Positions 7,724 to 16,317 of a stretch of DNA of 42,962 nucleotides are shown here, in pieces. Every line of letters begins with the position of its first letter. Within the stretch, counting starts at the first letter, position 1. The translations under genes and the position numbers were made by a program. The notes beneath the pieces were generated by a model. That model worked only from the letters and a program-made list of their open reading frames with translations. It had not been told where the DNA came from and ran no database searches. Source of the stretch: Gammaproteobacteria bacterium (GTDB lineage Bacteria; Pseudomonadota; Gammaproteobacteria; GCA-001735895); the NCBI GenBank assembly GCA_024225395.1, contig JAAEMR010000128.1, positions 1-42,962 on the forward strand, in the 5' to 3' direction.

Positions 7724-8386
7724 TCATGGTTCATCATCAAATATCGATACTTCATCCTCCTCATCATCTTCCCAGCTATATTTTTTCTCAGGTGAATAGG
7801 GGTCATAGTTTCTGAGCAGTATAGCCAGAACTATGCCGATCACGGCACCAAAGAAGTGGCTTTCAAAGGATATGTCCGGTTTACTCGGGAAGATGCCCCA
7901 GATCATGCCGCCGTATAGAAAGAATACGATCATGGACAGGACACTCGCCCGTCTGTCCCAGCGAATGACACCAATGGTAAAAACGAAGAACATAAAACCA
8001 AATGTCAGGCCGCTGATACCGATATGATAAGACTGTCTTGCAAAAAGCCAGACACCCAGCCCGGTACCGATGTATACGGCAGGTATTACAAGTTTTGCTG
8101 ATTTGGGGTAACCGTATAACAGGGCTGTGCCCAATATGAGAAGAGGTGCCGTGTTGGCTAGCAGGTGTGAGAATGAGCTATGAATTAATGGTGCCCAGAG
8201 AATAGCGGCCAGTCCGCTCATCTGGCCTGGATAAATACCATATTTGAAGAGCTCGATGCCCGTTAATGACTCGATGATTTTAATCAGCCACAGGGCTAGC
8301 GTGAACGATGCCACAATAGTAAAAGACCGGTTCAGCAGAAGGAAGTCTTTATTTGGATTGCTTAAAACTCGAGGTATTGAGTGCAT
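7724..8386 (-). CDS. Rhomboid-family intramembrane serine protease
   Basis: A 220-residue polytopic membrane protein with about six hydrophobic segments. The rhomboid catalytic features are present: SHLLAN (His74, Asn78) in transmembrane segment 2, the GxSG-type motif GISG with nucleophile Ser125, and His177 in FESHFFGA. It would cleave transmembrane segments of other proteins in the inner membrane; the substrate is unknown. The C-terminus is a strongly acidic cytoplasmic tail (EDDEEDEVSIFDDEP). The Ser/His dyad is complete, so the enzyme is probably active. It is divergent from the methyltransferase gene at 8571, with a 184-base gap between them. Confidence 0.9.
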   Translation of the reverse strand: MHSIPRVLSNPNKDFLLLNRSFTIVASFTLALWLIKIIESLTGIELFKYGIYPGQMSGLAAILWAPLIHSSFSHLLANTAPLLILGTALLYGYPKSAKLVIPAVYIGTGLGVWLFARQSYHIGISGLTFGFMFFVFTIGVIRWDRRASVLSMIVFFLYGGMIWGIFPSKPDISFESHFFGAVIGIVLAILLRNYDPYSPEKKYSWEDDEEDEVSIFDDEP

Positions 8387-8570
8387 GGCATCAGTTGTAG
8401 ATGATTTGAGTGTTTTTGTCTTTCAGGCCAGAGTAACTGCATTCTATGTATCTGGTGACAGATTAAAGTTATTCAATAGTTTGTAAGGCTGATAGTATTC
8501 CATCTAAGAGCATGACGGAATGACGGTTTGGAAGTCCGTTGAACGTTAGTTATTGATGTGAGGTTATTCA

Positions 8571-9275
8571 ATGAAAATAGCAGCAGAACATGTAGAGGTT
8601 AACTGTCTCGAAGCCGATATCTATGATCGCCTGTTATCACTCGATAGCAGCCATATTCTGGAGTTGGGTTGTGGTAGTGCGGATATAACTCGTAATATTG
8701 CCACTTCTGGAATTGATCGAAAAATTACAGCCCTGGAAGTTGATGAAATTGCGCATCAAAAAAATCTGCAGATTAGCGATCTGCCGAATGTGACTTTTGG
8801 CCTTTCCGGTGCGCAGGATATTCCGTTGGATGATGAATCGGTCGATGTGGTGTTTATGTTCAAATCTTTGCATCATGTTCCACTCGATTTAATGGAAGTA
8901 TCGATGCGGGAAATTAATCGCGTGTTAAAGCCCGGTGGTCTGGCGTATATTTCTGAACCTGTTTTTGCCGGAGAGTTTAACGAAATATTACGCTTGTTTC
9001 ATGATGAGCAGGTAGTTCGTGAAGCAGCCTTCAATACAGTCAAAAAAGTAGTGGATGATGGTTTGTTCAGTCTGGTCGATGAAGTCTTTTTTAATACGCC
9101 GTTACATTATGAAAATTTTGTTGCATTTGAAAATGATTCGATAAAAGTTAGCTATGGTGATTACCAGCTGGATGCTGATTTGTATAACCTGGTTAAGCAG
9201 CGTTTTGAGCAGCACATGGGAGATGAAGGGGCACATTTTTTACATCCCATACGCGTCGATTTATTGCAGAAGTAA
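8571..9275 (+). CDS. Class I SAM-dependent methyltransferase (Methyltransf_11-like)
   Basis: A 234-residue protein with motif I ILELGCGSADIT near residue 30, an acidic strand-2 end (LEVDE), an IPLDDESVDVVFMFKSLHHV strand-4 region, and INRVLKPGGLAYISEP. This is the usual Methyltransf_11 pattern. The substrate cannot be read from the sequence. The C-terminal 80 residues, beyond the core, contain several acidic and aromatic residues and no recognised domain. The start has GTGAGG 9 bases upstream. It stands alone, not in an obvious operon. Confidence 0.85.
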   Translation: MKIAAEHVEVNCLEADIYDRLLSLDSSHILELGCGSADITRNIATSGIDRKITALEVDEIAHQKNLQISDLPNVTFGLSGAQDIPLDDESVDVVFMFKSLHHVPLDLMEVSMREINRVLKPGGLAYISEPVFAGEFNEILRLFHDEQVVREAAFNTVKKVVDDGLFSLVDEVFFNTPLHYENFVAFENDSIKVSYGDYQLDADLYNLVKQRFEQHMGDEGAHFLHPIRVDLLQK

Positions 9276-9416
9276 TTCCTGCTTAAATTCCGTCTAACAA
9301 TGTAACGGAGAAGTGGTGCAGGGACGAACTGTTAACGAAACAGGTGACGCAGTGGCGGAGTTCTATGATAAGTAGTATTGATGGATTTTTAAGTAAGCAG
9401 GGTTGATAGTGAAAGC

Positions 9417-9620
9417 ATGAGTAAATTATTAAGCGAATGGCAGCCCTCAGAATCAGCTATGGATCTGATCAGGTTAAATGGCATTAACGATGAACAGATA
9501 GAAAAATCTCTTGCTTATTTAAAGAGCCAGAGTGGATTGGTAGATATTGATGATGTTGATGGCTATGATAACTGGAATGCTCTTTTCATTATGTTTTGCA
9601 TCAAAGCCGGTAACCAGTAA
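9417..9620 (+). CDS. Small DnaT-like domain protein
   Basis: A 67-residue protein containing W(Q)PS near the start, LIRLNGI, a central helix, and a NWNALFIMFC segment. This order resembles the C-terminal single-stranded-DNA-binding domain of DnaT-type primosomal proteins (a PS motif, a GI pair, then W-x-x-F). If so, it is a stand-alone DnaT domain. The similarity is short and seen only by eye. It lies between a methyltransferase and a convergent RidA gene, and its ribosome binding site is weak. Confidence 0.5.
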   Translation: MSKLLSEWQPSESAMDLIRLNGINDEQIEKSLAYLKSQSGLVDIDDVDGYDNWNALFIMFCIKAGNQ

Positions 9621-9674
9621 ATAAAAAATTCAATCGTATTTTTCGAAGTAATTGAATGATATATCGATGAATAG

Positions 9675-10031
9675 TTATTGTTTAACTGCAGCAATAACAG
9701 AAATCTCAACCAGTAATTCCGGGCGGGCCAGGCTGGCTTCAACACAGGCGCGCGCAGGGGAATGACCATCGATAACCCATGCATCCCAAATTTTATTCAT
9801 CTCAGAAAAGTCTTTCATGCTTTTAATGTAAATAGTGGCAGATAAAATATGCTCCCGGTCGCTGCCGGACTGTAATAGTAAGTCATCCACTTTTTGCAGC
9901 ATAGTTTGAGTTTGTTCTTTGATATCGGTATCAGCATCTTTGGCAACCTGCCCACACAAATAAATAGTATCATTATGAATCACTATTTTGCTCATGCGGC
10001 GGCGTTCTGTTCCTAAACGGGTAATATTCAT
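9675..10031 (-). CDS. RidA family protein
   Basis: A 118-residue member of the RidA/YjgF/UK114 family. Typical segments are visible: a [14 protein letters not shown] strand, [12 protein letters not shown], and the C-terminal [21 protein letters not shown]-type block holding the conserved Arg and Glu that line the trimer active-site clefts. Canonical RidA hydrolyses reactive enamine/imine intermediates released by PLP enzymes. This N-terminus ([14 protein letters not shown]) matches a subgroup distinct from the housekeeping RidA, so the exact substrate is uncertain. It is convergent with the upstream small gene and divergent from the exonuclease gene. Confidence 0.88.
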   Translation of the reverse strand: MNITRLGTERRRMSKIVIHNDTIYLCGQVAKDADTDIKEQTQTMLQKVDDLLLQSGSDREHILSATIYIKSMKDFSEMNKIWDAWVIDGHSPARACVEASLARPELLVEISVIAAVKQ

Positions 10032-10174
10032 ACAGGTTTCTCTTTTGAAATAACGGACAAATTATTTTGTGATTTATGACTGCTGTTTTAACTATTATAA
10101 AATTTATTCCAGTTAAGATAAAATATTTTTTATAAGCTCCTTATAACTGAATATTGCTGGAAATAGTTTAAAAA

Positions 10175-10843
10175 ATGGTAAGCGAAAAAAATGCTAATAC
10201 GGTCATTGTGCTGGATTTTGAAACCACTGGCCTGTCGCCTGCTTATGGTGACAGGACTATTGAAATAGGTGCTGTTAAATTAGTGGGTGGAGAACTGGTT
10301 GAACGATTTCAGCAGTTGATGTATCCGGGAAGGCGAGTCGATTCTTTTATCGAGAGTTATACCGGCATTACCAATAGCATGCTTAAAGATGCCCCTCCCT
10401 GTGAAGAGGTGATGCTAGACTTTGCTGAATTTATAGAGGGCTTTAACCTGGTGGCTCATAATGCGTCATTCGATGCCAGGTTTCTTGACTCAGAACTTGA
10501 TCGTATCAACTGTAATGATCATGGGCCGTTTGCCTGTTCCATGCTGGCTGCAAGAAGGATTTATCCGGATGCGCCGAATCACAAACTGGGAACGCTGGTC
10601 AGGTATAAAGCTTTGCCCAATGATGGAACCTTTCACAGGGCGCTCGCAGATGCTGAAATGACTGCACATTTATGGCTTGCCATGATGGACGATATAAAGG
10701 AAAACCATTCATTTGAAGTGATACGATTTAATTTAATGCAACAATTATCTCGTACCTCGAAAGCGGCTGTTTCCAGTTTTCTTGCAAAACATTCGGCTAA
10801 ACAGGTTGTTAAAGCCAGTGGTATCAGTGATAGTTCCTTCTAA
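10175..10843 (+). CDS. DEDDh 3'-5' exonuclease (DnaQ/PolC-epsilon-like)
   Basis: A 222-residue single-domain exonuclease. ExoI is LDFETTGL (Asp14, Glu16), ExoII is HNASFDARF (Asp100), and ExoIII is HRALADAEMT (His154, Asp159). All five DEDDh residues are intact. The family removes nucleotides 3' to 5' from DNA or RNA. No polymerase-contact or clamp-binding motif was recognised, so it is probably a stand-alone exonuclease and not the main proofreading subunit. It is convergent with the HhH protein gene. Confidence 0.88.
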   Translation: MVSEKNANTVIVLDFETTGLSPAYGDRTIEIGAVKLVGGELVERFQQLMYPGRRVDSFIESYTGITNSMLKDAPPCEEVMLDFAEFIEGFNLVAHNASFDARFLDSELDRINCNDHGPFACSMLAARRIYPDAPNHKLGTLVRYKALPNDGTFHRALADAEMTAHLWLAMMDDIKENHSFEVIRFNLMQQLSRTSKAAVSSFLAKHSAKQVVKASGISDSSF

Positions 10844-10904
10844 AACACGCACGAATGACGTGACAGCTGTGGTGAATTAATTGCGCCTTTTGAGCACCTG
10901 AAAA

Positions 10905-10917
10905 CGATAGAGTATCG
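10905..10917. terminator. Possible short bidirectional terminator
   Basis: CGATA-GAG-TATCG is a small hairpin preceded by AAAA and followed by GGTTTAAT, between two convergent genes. The stem is only 5 bp and the U-run is interrupted by GG, so this is a weak candidate. Confidence 0.25.
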
Positions 10918-10954
10918 GGTTTAATCAAAGGCTGTCTGAGGGTGCCACCAGGTT

Positions 10955-11821
10955 TCATTGATGATGAGCAGTTAACTTATAGAATTCATAACACTCGGCT
11001 TCTCTGCCTCTGACGATGCGTTTTCCTGTCAATACGCCGTGTGTCTCAGTCACAACAGTATGCTGGCCTTGCTGGTGATGATCATCATGAAAATAGATGA
11101 CTACCCAGTCGTGGTTGAGATTGAGTTTATGCGCACGTTCTGTGTTTGAGTACATAACCGTGAAATGCCAGCGGTTACGAGTGCTGTGTAAAATGGGTAA
11201 CCAGGCTTTGTGTTCAGGGTTGAAGCGTTTCGGAGTGATGACAGGCAGTTTCTTTGATTTGGCCCTGTCTCGATATTCGGTATCCACTTTTAATAGTAAA
11301 TCTATGTCGGGAGAATGGTCTGAATGTTGTGTGTTTGATAATTGATGGCGGTTATCACCGAAGTGCGTTAATAACCAGTCTTTGATGGCTTCCTTACGTT
11401 TTTCTCCCAGACCTTCGACTTTATCCAGCTGGCCGTTGCGAGCTGCATTTTCCAGTGATTCAAAGGTGTCGACGTGGAGTGTGTGATAAATACGTTCTGC
11501 AAGGGTTCTGCCGACTGTGGGTATGGATCGAAATAATCCAACGGGGTCGGATGCGCCCTGCAAATGTTCCAGTCGAGTCATTTTTCCAAGTGCAACGTAT
11601 TCGTAAATTGAGCGAGATATACCGACGCCAATGGCCGGTAGTTCGACTAATCCTTGTATGCCTTTTTGCTGTATCAGGCTGTCAACATCTTCAGTCAGAT
11701 TTTCCATAGTAGTGGCTGCATGGCGATATGCCCGGGAACGAAACGGGTTAGCATGTTGCACTTCAAGCAGAGATGCAATTTCAAGTAACTTTTCGGCAAT
11801 TTCTTTATTAAGCGGGCTCAT
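10955..11821 (-). CDS. Polymerase-X N-terminal-like HhH protein without polymerase domain
   Basis: A 288-residue protein. Residues 1-85 match the 8-kDa-type N-terminal domain of family X DNA polymerases (NKEIAEKLLEIASLLE, NPFRSRAYRHAA, ELPAIGVGISRSIYEY). A second helix-hairpin-helix follows (SIPTVGRTLAERIY, then VEGLGEKRKEAIKDWL). In bacterial PolX a palm domain with GSxxR and DxD motifs would come next. Here it is replaced by about 110 residues (KKLPVITPKRFNPEHKAWLP onward, with HFTVMYSNTERAHKL) in a family-specific C-terminal domain. It should bind DNA and possibly act on abasic or gapped sites, but cannot polymerise. The ATG start is well placed. Confidence 0.78.
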   Translation of the reverse strand: MSPLNKEIAEKLLEIASLLEVQHANPFRSRAYRHAATTMENLTEDVDSLIQQKGIQGLVELPAIGVGISRSIYEYVALGKMTRLEHLQGASDPVGLFRSIPTVGRTLAERIYHTLHVDTFESLENAARNGQLDKVEGLGEKRKEAIKDWLLTHFGDNRHQLSNTQHSDHSPDIDLLLKVDTEYRDRAKSKKLPVITPKRFNPEHKAWLPILHSTRNRWHFTVMYSNTERAHKLNLNHDWVVIYFHDDHHQQGQHTVVTETHGVLTGKRIVRGREAECYEFYKLTAHHQ

Positions 11822-11923
11822 GATTTCGCATAAATTAAAGTTTATCGTTCTCTACTCCGGTTGCAGAAAATCGTTAAATGCTGAAAAAATCTTATGGTGC
11901 TTTGATCTAACATGATAACTGAT

Positions 11924-14371
11924 TTAACTGGCTATTTTTATGCCATTCCTCCAGGCTAAAAAATACAACATGACAGCGCATAACATAACCCCGTTAAAAC
12001 CAATTTCTATGGCCAGTAAAACGGCGAGTACTGCGCTCAGCACCGAGGCGCAACCGTTGATGCCCCATGCCCAGGGTATCAGATGTGGAGTGTTATGCTG
12101 CATGGCGGCAAGGCCCAGTGAGAAAGGCATGCCCATGGCGAATGCAAGCGGTGCCGATAGTATAAAAGCCGAGAGTATCCTTACCGTTTCAGGCAACACC
12201 ATTATCGAGTTGCTGATGAGTGGTAATAATACAATGTAAATCACCGTGATCAGCCCGATCAGTAAAATTGAACGATGTAATAAAACGGTTATGGCAGCTG
12301 CTGTTTCTGTCCTCAAACGGTACTGAACATAAAGGCTGCCTAACCCTGAAAAGACCAGGAAGGCACACAGTGTGACAGCGACTGCATACAATGGCTGACT
12401 GAGTATCAGGGTAAATTTCTGGATAAAGGCGATTTCTATAAACAGGAAACCCAGTCCGATAGTGAGAAAATAAATAATAATATTGCCGCGCCTGTCAGCT
12501 GATTTATTTTGCTGTTTTCGAATAAAAAACAACGGCAATAATATCAGTACAAATGCGGCGACAGTGGCCTGTGCCAGAGTGACCAGTAAGGTTGGGTAAC
12601 CTACGCCAATCATGGATATGCCAGTCTGTCCGGGCAAGGATAAAAATTCCTGCAGGCTTGACCATTTGAAATAATTATTAAAGTAAGGCCGATTGTCGGT
12701 GGCAGGTTGTATGTTGTATTGATACTGCCGAATGAAACGGGTATCTGAATTATCTAAAACAGATTTTGCAGTGAGATAATAAACCGGTATTTGTAATAGC
12801 TGGAAGCGATTGACTTCGTTCTCACTGATATCCGGTAGCCAGGCCAGGTCAAAGTTTCGGGAATCACTGAACTCACGTACCCGGTTGATTTCATCTGTCG
12901 TTAAGTGATCCTTTTTGAGTAGCAGAGTTGCCGTATTCCAGCTACGAATCCAGGCGATATTATTTTCAGGTTTATCGATGCCTGATTGCCTCATGGCTTC
13001 CACTGCAGTAACAAAAAGCTTCAGGTTTCCACGAGCAGGTGTACTGGTCCACAGAGTTAAACTGAGTAGCCCATCGGGGGCTAGTAATTGTAGATAGGAC
13101 TGCAGGGCTTCGATTGTAAACTCGTATGAAGTTGACAGGGCATGTACACCTGCCGAGCCACCGGATGAAGCACCGGATGGCCCCATGATGATGAGATCAT
13201 AGTTATTTTCTGCTGCGGCAAATCCTCGTGGCGATATAGCGTGAATCGTCACCTTGTCTTTCAGGCTTTGCCAGTCAAAGTATTCAGCATACACATCCGT
13301 TATTAGCCGGCTGAGTTGTTTATCGGGTTCGACAGCATCGATTGTTGAAATTTTCCGTGAATGAGCCTGCAGTATCTGTGCACCGCTGGCTGAGCCAGAA
13401 ATCAGCACGTTTTGTGTGGAAGGGTGAACATGATAAGGCAGGGCTGAGCTCATGTAATCATGGTATTCCAGTGAGCTGTTATCGGTCACGTGATCAATGG
13501 TGGTCATTTCATCACCATCCCTGAATACGGCGAGTTGTTCTGGAGGGCCGACAGGGCTTTGTAAACTCAGGCCGGGGGCATTACGAAATGGAATAAATGG
13601 ACTCTGCACAACATCTGTCTGGGAAATGGGGGACGAGTGCGTATGAGACAGTGAGACATCTTTCATCAACAGGGTTTGTGACAGTCCCTTGTATTCAGAC
13701 AAGTGCAGATCAAGCCATGCCTGTGGCATCATAAAAACACCGGAAATACTTAACAAAAGTATCGACACGGTTACCCGCCGTTGTGTTTTGTTGAAATTAG
13801 ACAATGCAAAAAAGCCTGCGCTTAACCCACTGATTGCTAACACACGTAACAGGGTATCGGGTGTCAGGATTTGCAGCAGTGCCATGATAAAAACTGCACC
13901 GAGTCCTGCTCCAATGAGATCAATGCCATACACCAGTGGGATTTGCTGATTAAAGCGCATCATGGTGAGTGCGATGGCATTGGCGACAAACAAAAAGGGT
14001 AATGTCAGTAATAAATAACTCAATAACAACCGCTGCCACTGGGAACTGTCCCACAGTATTTCCAGCGCATTAAAAGGTAGCTGTTGAATGGTTATGAAAC
14101 AGGCAATGGAGGAAAGCCCGAATAACACAATGTTGATGATGAAAACGGATTTATAGTGTTGCAATAGCCGGTTTCGAAATAAGGTAATAAAACTTCCGCT
14201 GACACCATAACCCAGTAACGCAATACTGATCACCATAAATGAAAAATGATGCCAGTGAATAATAGAAAACAGTCTTATCAATAAAACTTCATAGGCCAGT
14301 GCAGCACTGGACAGAATGAAAATAGACAGCAGTGGTGGTGTTGATGTTTTCTCATCAATCATTGCATGCAT
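11924..14371 (-). CDS. Membrane spermidine-synthase-like protein (fused MFS/SpeE type)
   Basis: An 815-residue protein. The N-terminal about 230 residues contain roughly seven hydrophobic helices, the middle (about 290-560) is a soluble aminopropyltransferase/methyltransferase-like fold, and the C-terminal about 240 residues contain seven or so more helices. The Rossmann core shows NVLISGSASGAQI and TIDAVEPDKQL. The expected VDSSDP-like loop of true spermidine synthases is replaced by MGPSGASSGGS. A polyamine-synthase activity is therefore doubtful; the family is poorly characterised. The gene follows the pcm gene in the same direction, separated by a strong inverted repeat. The start could be the first ATG or an ATG three codons later. 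Confidence 0.75.
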   Translation of the reverse strand: MHAMIDEKTSTPPLLSIFILSSAALAYEVLLIRLFSIIHWHHFSFMVISIALLGYGVSGSFITLFRNRLLQHYKSVFIINIVLFGLSSIACFITIQQLPFNALEILWDSSQWQRLLLSYLLLTLPFLFVANAIALTMMRFNQQIPLVYGIDLIGAGLGAVFIMALLQILTPDTLLRVLAISGLSAGFFALSNFNKTQRRVTVSILLLSISGVFMMPQAWLDLHLSEYKGLSQTLLMKDVSLSHTHSSPISQTDVVQSPFIPFRNAPGLSLQSPVGPPEQLAVFRDGDEMTTIDHVTDNSSLEYHDYMSSALPYHVHPSTQNVLISGSASGAQILQAHSRKISTIDAVEPDKQLSRLITDVYAEYFDWQSLKDKVTIHAISPRGFAAAENNYDLIIMGPSGASSGGSAGVHALSTSYEFTIEALQSYLQLLAPDGLLSLTLWTSTPARGNLKLFVTAVEAMRQSGIDKPENNIAWIRSWNTATLLLKKDHLTTDEINRVREFSDSRNFDLAWLPDISENEVNRFQLLQIPVYYLTAKSVLDNSDTRFIRQYQYNIQPATDNRPYFNNYFKWSSLQEFLSLPGQTGISMIGVGYPTLLVTLAQATVAAFVLILLPLFFIRKQQNKSADRRGNIIIYFLTIGLGFLFIEIAFIQKFTLILSQPLYAVAVTLCAFLVFSGLGSLYVQYRLRTETAAAITVLLHRSILLIGLITVIYIVLLPLISNSIMVLPETVRILSAFILSAPLAFAMGMPFSLGLAAMQHNTPHLIPWAWGINGCASVLSAVLAVLLAIEIGFNGVMLCAVMLYFLAWRNGIKIAS

Positions 14372-14382
14372 TACATATCAGT

Positions 14383-14444
14383 CCGCATCTCTCACAGGAT
14401 GACAGGTCCTGTGCGATCATCTTGCCACCCTGTGAGAAATGCGG
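14383..14444. repeat. Long inverted repeat with competing inner hairpin
   Basis: The 16-base arm 14383-14398 (CCGCATCTCTCACAGG) pairs with 14429-14444 with one mismatch. Inside it, CACAGGA (14393-14399) can pair instead with TCCTGTG (14407-14413). On the minus-strand transcript this lies directly after the pcm stop codon and just before the start of the spermidine-synthase-like gene. It could be a terminator without a U-run, an RNA-stability stem, or a two-state attenuator. Confidence 0.6.
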
Positions 14445-14445
14445 G

Positions 14446-15180
14446 CTAGTGACCGCCTGTAAAAGGTACAAAAATAACCGGTAGCACCTGCCGGGTTGTG
14501 ACTTTTCCCTGCAGGTCTTTTTCGACCATGGTCAGATACTGTGTCTGGAATCTGGTTCCGACGGGGATTACCATGCGTCCGCCTTTCTTCAGCTGTTGAA
14601 CCAGAGGTGGTGGAATATGGCTGATGGCAGCTGTCACGATGATACTGTCATAGGGGGCATGTTCCGGCCACCCGTTATAACCATCGGCGATGTGTGTTTT
14701 GATATTGTCATAACCGAGACGGCTTAATAATTTTGTGGTGGCATTGCCCAGTTGTTCAATAATTTCGATGCTGTAAACCCTGGCCACCAGTTGAGAAAGT
14801 ATAGCCGCCTGGTAACCGGAACCAGTGCCAATTTCGAGTACACTCTGGTCAGCCCGGGGATGCAATAAATCTGTCATCAGTCCAACGATATAGGGCTGCG
14901 AGATGGTTTGGCCAAAGCCGATAGGCAAAGGCCTGTTTTCATAGGCTCTGGAAAGCAGTTCTGTAGGAACAAACTCATGCCGGGGAACCTTTTCCATGGC
15001 CTGCATGACTGCTGCATTAAATGATTTTTTGTTGATGAATCTTTCAGTCCTACGCACATCATCCTGTATGTCAGAGATCATATTCATACGCTGTACCCTG
15101 TAGTTGTCAGCACCGGGTATTCCACTGTGCATACAAACCAGCAGAGCAAATATCCCAACGATTAGGTGTTTTGCTGACAT
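14446..15180 (-). CDS. pcm: Protein-L-isoaspartate O-methyltransferase, probably exported
   Basis: A 244-residue protein. The catalytic domain shows the PCMT signatures: VPRHEFVP, then the PLPIGFGQTISQPYIV block, then LEIGTGSGYQAAIL (SAM motif I), and GRMVIPVGTRFQTQYL. It methylates isoaspartyl residues to start their repair. The N-terminus, MSAKHLIVGIFALLVCMHSG, looks like a signal peptide or membrane anchor, unlike the cytoplasmic E. coli enzyme. Such N-terminal hydrophobic forms are, as I recall, seen in other environmental gammaproteobacteria. How SAM would reach an exported enzyme is unclear. It lies downstream of oxyR in the same direction. Confidence 0.88.
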   Translation of the reverse strand: MSAKHLIVGIFALLVCMHSGIPGADNYRVQRMNMISDIQDDVRRTERFINKKSFNAAVMQAMEKVPRHEFVPTELLSRAYENRPLPIGFGQTISQPYIVGLMTDLLHPRADQSVLEIGTGSGYQAAILSQLVARVYSIEIIEQLGNATTKLLSRLGYDNIKTHIADGYNGWPEHAPYDSIIVTAAISHIPPPLVQQLKKGGRMVIPVGTRFQTQYLTMVEKDLQGKVTTRQVLPVIFVPFTGGH

Positions 15181-15281
15181 ACAATAAGAATGATCTCAGC
15201 GGGCTATAAATTCAATATTTTTTTTGGACTCTAATTTGATCTGTTACAGGAATAGCTTCATCTTTTAGGGGTGAGGGGGGC

Positions 15282-16202
15282 TTATTTGATACTTAGAGTA
15301 CCGGGCAGACAGCATTGTTGAATATTATTGATGAGTAACTGTATTGCTTCTTTACGCGGGTAATGTTTGCGCCAGGCCAGTGCTACTGTTCTGCTGGGTT
15401 GGGGTTTGGTAAAAGTTTTGATTTTTATCAGTTCAGAATTGTGCTGACTGTTCAGCATACTGGTGCAGGGTAATACGGTAATGCCGGTACCGGCAGCTAC
15501 CATGTGGCGAATAGTTTCCAGTGAGCTTCCTTCCAGTGTTCGAGTCAGTTCATTGTTATCTACCATGCATTTTGGACAGGCTTGTAAAACCTGGTCACGG
15601 AAGCAGTGCCCTGCACCCAGCAACATTAAATCCTGTCCCACCAGTTCATTAACTTTTACCGATGTTTTGCTCACCCATTCATGCCGGGAGTGCACGGCCA
15701 CGACGAAAGGTTCTTCGTACAATGGAAAGGTTTCAATACCGGGTTCATCAAATGGATATGAAATAACGATAGCGTCAAGTTCACCCTGTTTTAGTGACTG
15801 AGATAAATTTGCGGTAAAGTTTTCTTCGATGATTAACGTAAGGTTGGGTGCTTTTTTTCGAAGATCCGGTATCAGGTCGGGCAACAGGTAGGGACCTATA
15901 GTGTAAATAGCACCGAGTTTAAAAGTTCCTGATAAAGGTTCTTTTCCCTGTTGAGATATTTCATTGATTACCCGGGTTTCCTGCAGCACTTTCTGGGCCT
16001 GCTGGATAATTTTCTGGCCAATATCGGTAATGTGGATTTCATTCTTCGAGCTGCGTTCAAACAACTTTACACCAAGTTCCTGTTCCAGTTTTTTGATCGC
16101 AATACTCAGGGTTGGCTGGCTGACAAAACAGGCCTGGGCAGCCTGTCCAAAATGTTTTTTCTGGGCAACTGCAACGATGTATCGAAGTTCAGTAAGAGTC
16201 AT
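15282..16202 (-). CDS. oxyR: OxyR, peroxide-sensing LysR-type regulator
   Basis: A 306-residue LysR-type transcription factor. The winged helix-turn-helix is at 1-60 (MTLTELRYIVAVAQ, HFGQAA, VSQPTLSIAIKKLE). The effector domain contains GHCFRDQVLQACP with Cys200 and Cys209, matching the redox pair Cys199/Cys208 of E. coli OxyR. It should activate peroxide-defence genes after disulfide formation. I place the start at the ATG at 16202, which gives the family-typical MTLTELRY, although the frame opens 13 codons earlier. It is divergent from the TerB-like gene. No obvious OxyR target gene (catalase, alkyl hydroperoxide reductase) is next to it. Confidence 0.92.
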   Translation of the reverse strand: MTLTELRYIVAVAQKKHFGQAAQACFVSQPTLSIAIKKLEQELGVKLFERSSKNEIHITDIGQKIIQQAQKVLQETRVINEISQQGKEPLSGTFKLGAIYTIGPYLLPDLIPDLRKKAPNLTLIIEENFTANLSQSLKQGELDAIVISYPFDEPGIETFPLYEEPFVVAVHSRHEWVSKTSVKVNELVGQDLMLLGAGHCFRDQVLQACPKCMVDNNELTRTLEGSSLETIRHMVAAGTGITVLPCTSMLNSQHNSELIKIKTFTKPQPSRTVALAWRKHYPRKEAIQLLINNIQQCCLPGTLSIK

Positions 16203-16317
16203 AATGAAATGGTAGATAATTGATGTTGCTAGTTTGAGCACTTAATCAGGCAAAAGCAATTAAAAAAAATTTTTCAATCAATTTATTCTATTGGTTGAAT
16301 TGGGTTAGAATATCTCC

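Noticed and set aside
9276-9416. Possible structured RNA in the gap before the DnaT-like gene
   Set aside because: The G-rich segment does not form a long consistent stem by eye and matches no RNA family I recognise.
16203-16317. OxyR-binding site between oxyR and terB
   Set aside because: Only loose ATAG/CTAT-like elements were seen; the spacing does not fit a convincing tetranucleotide array.
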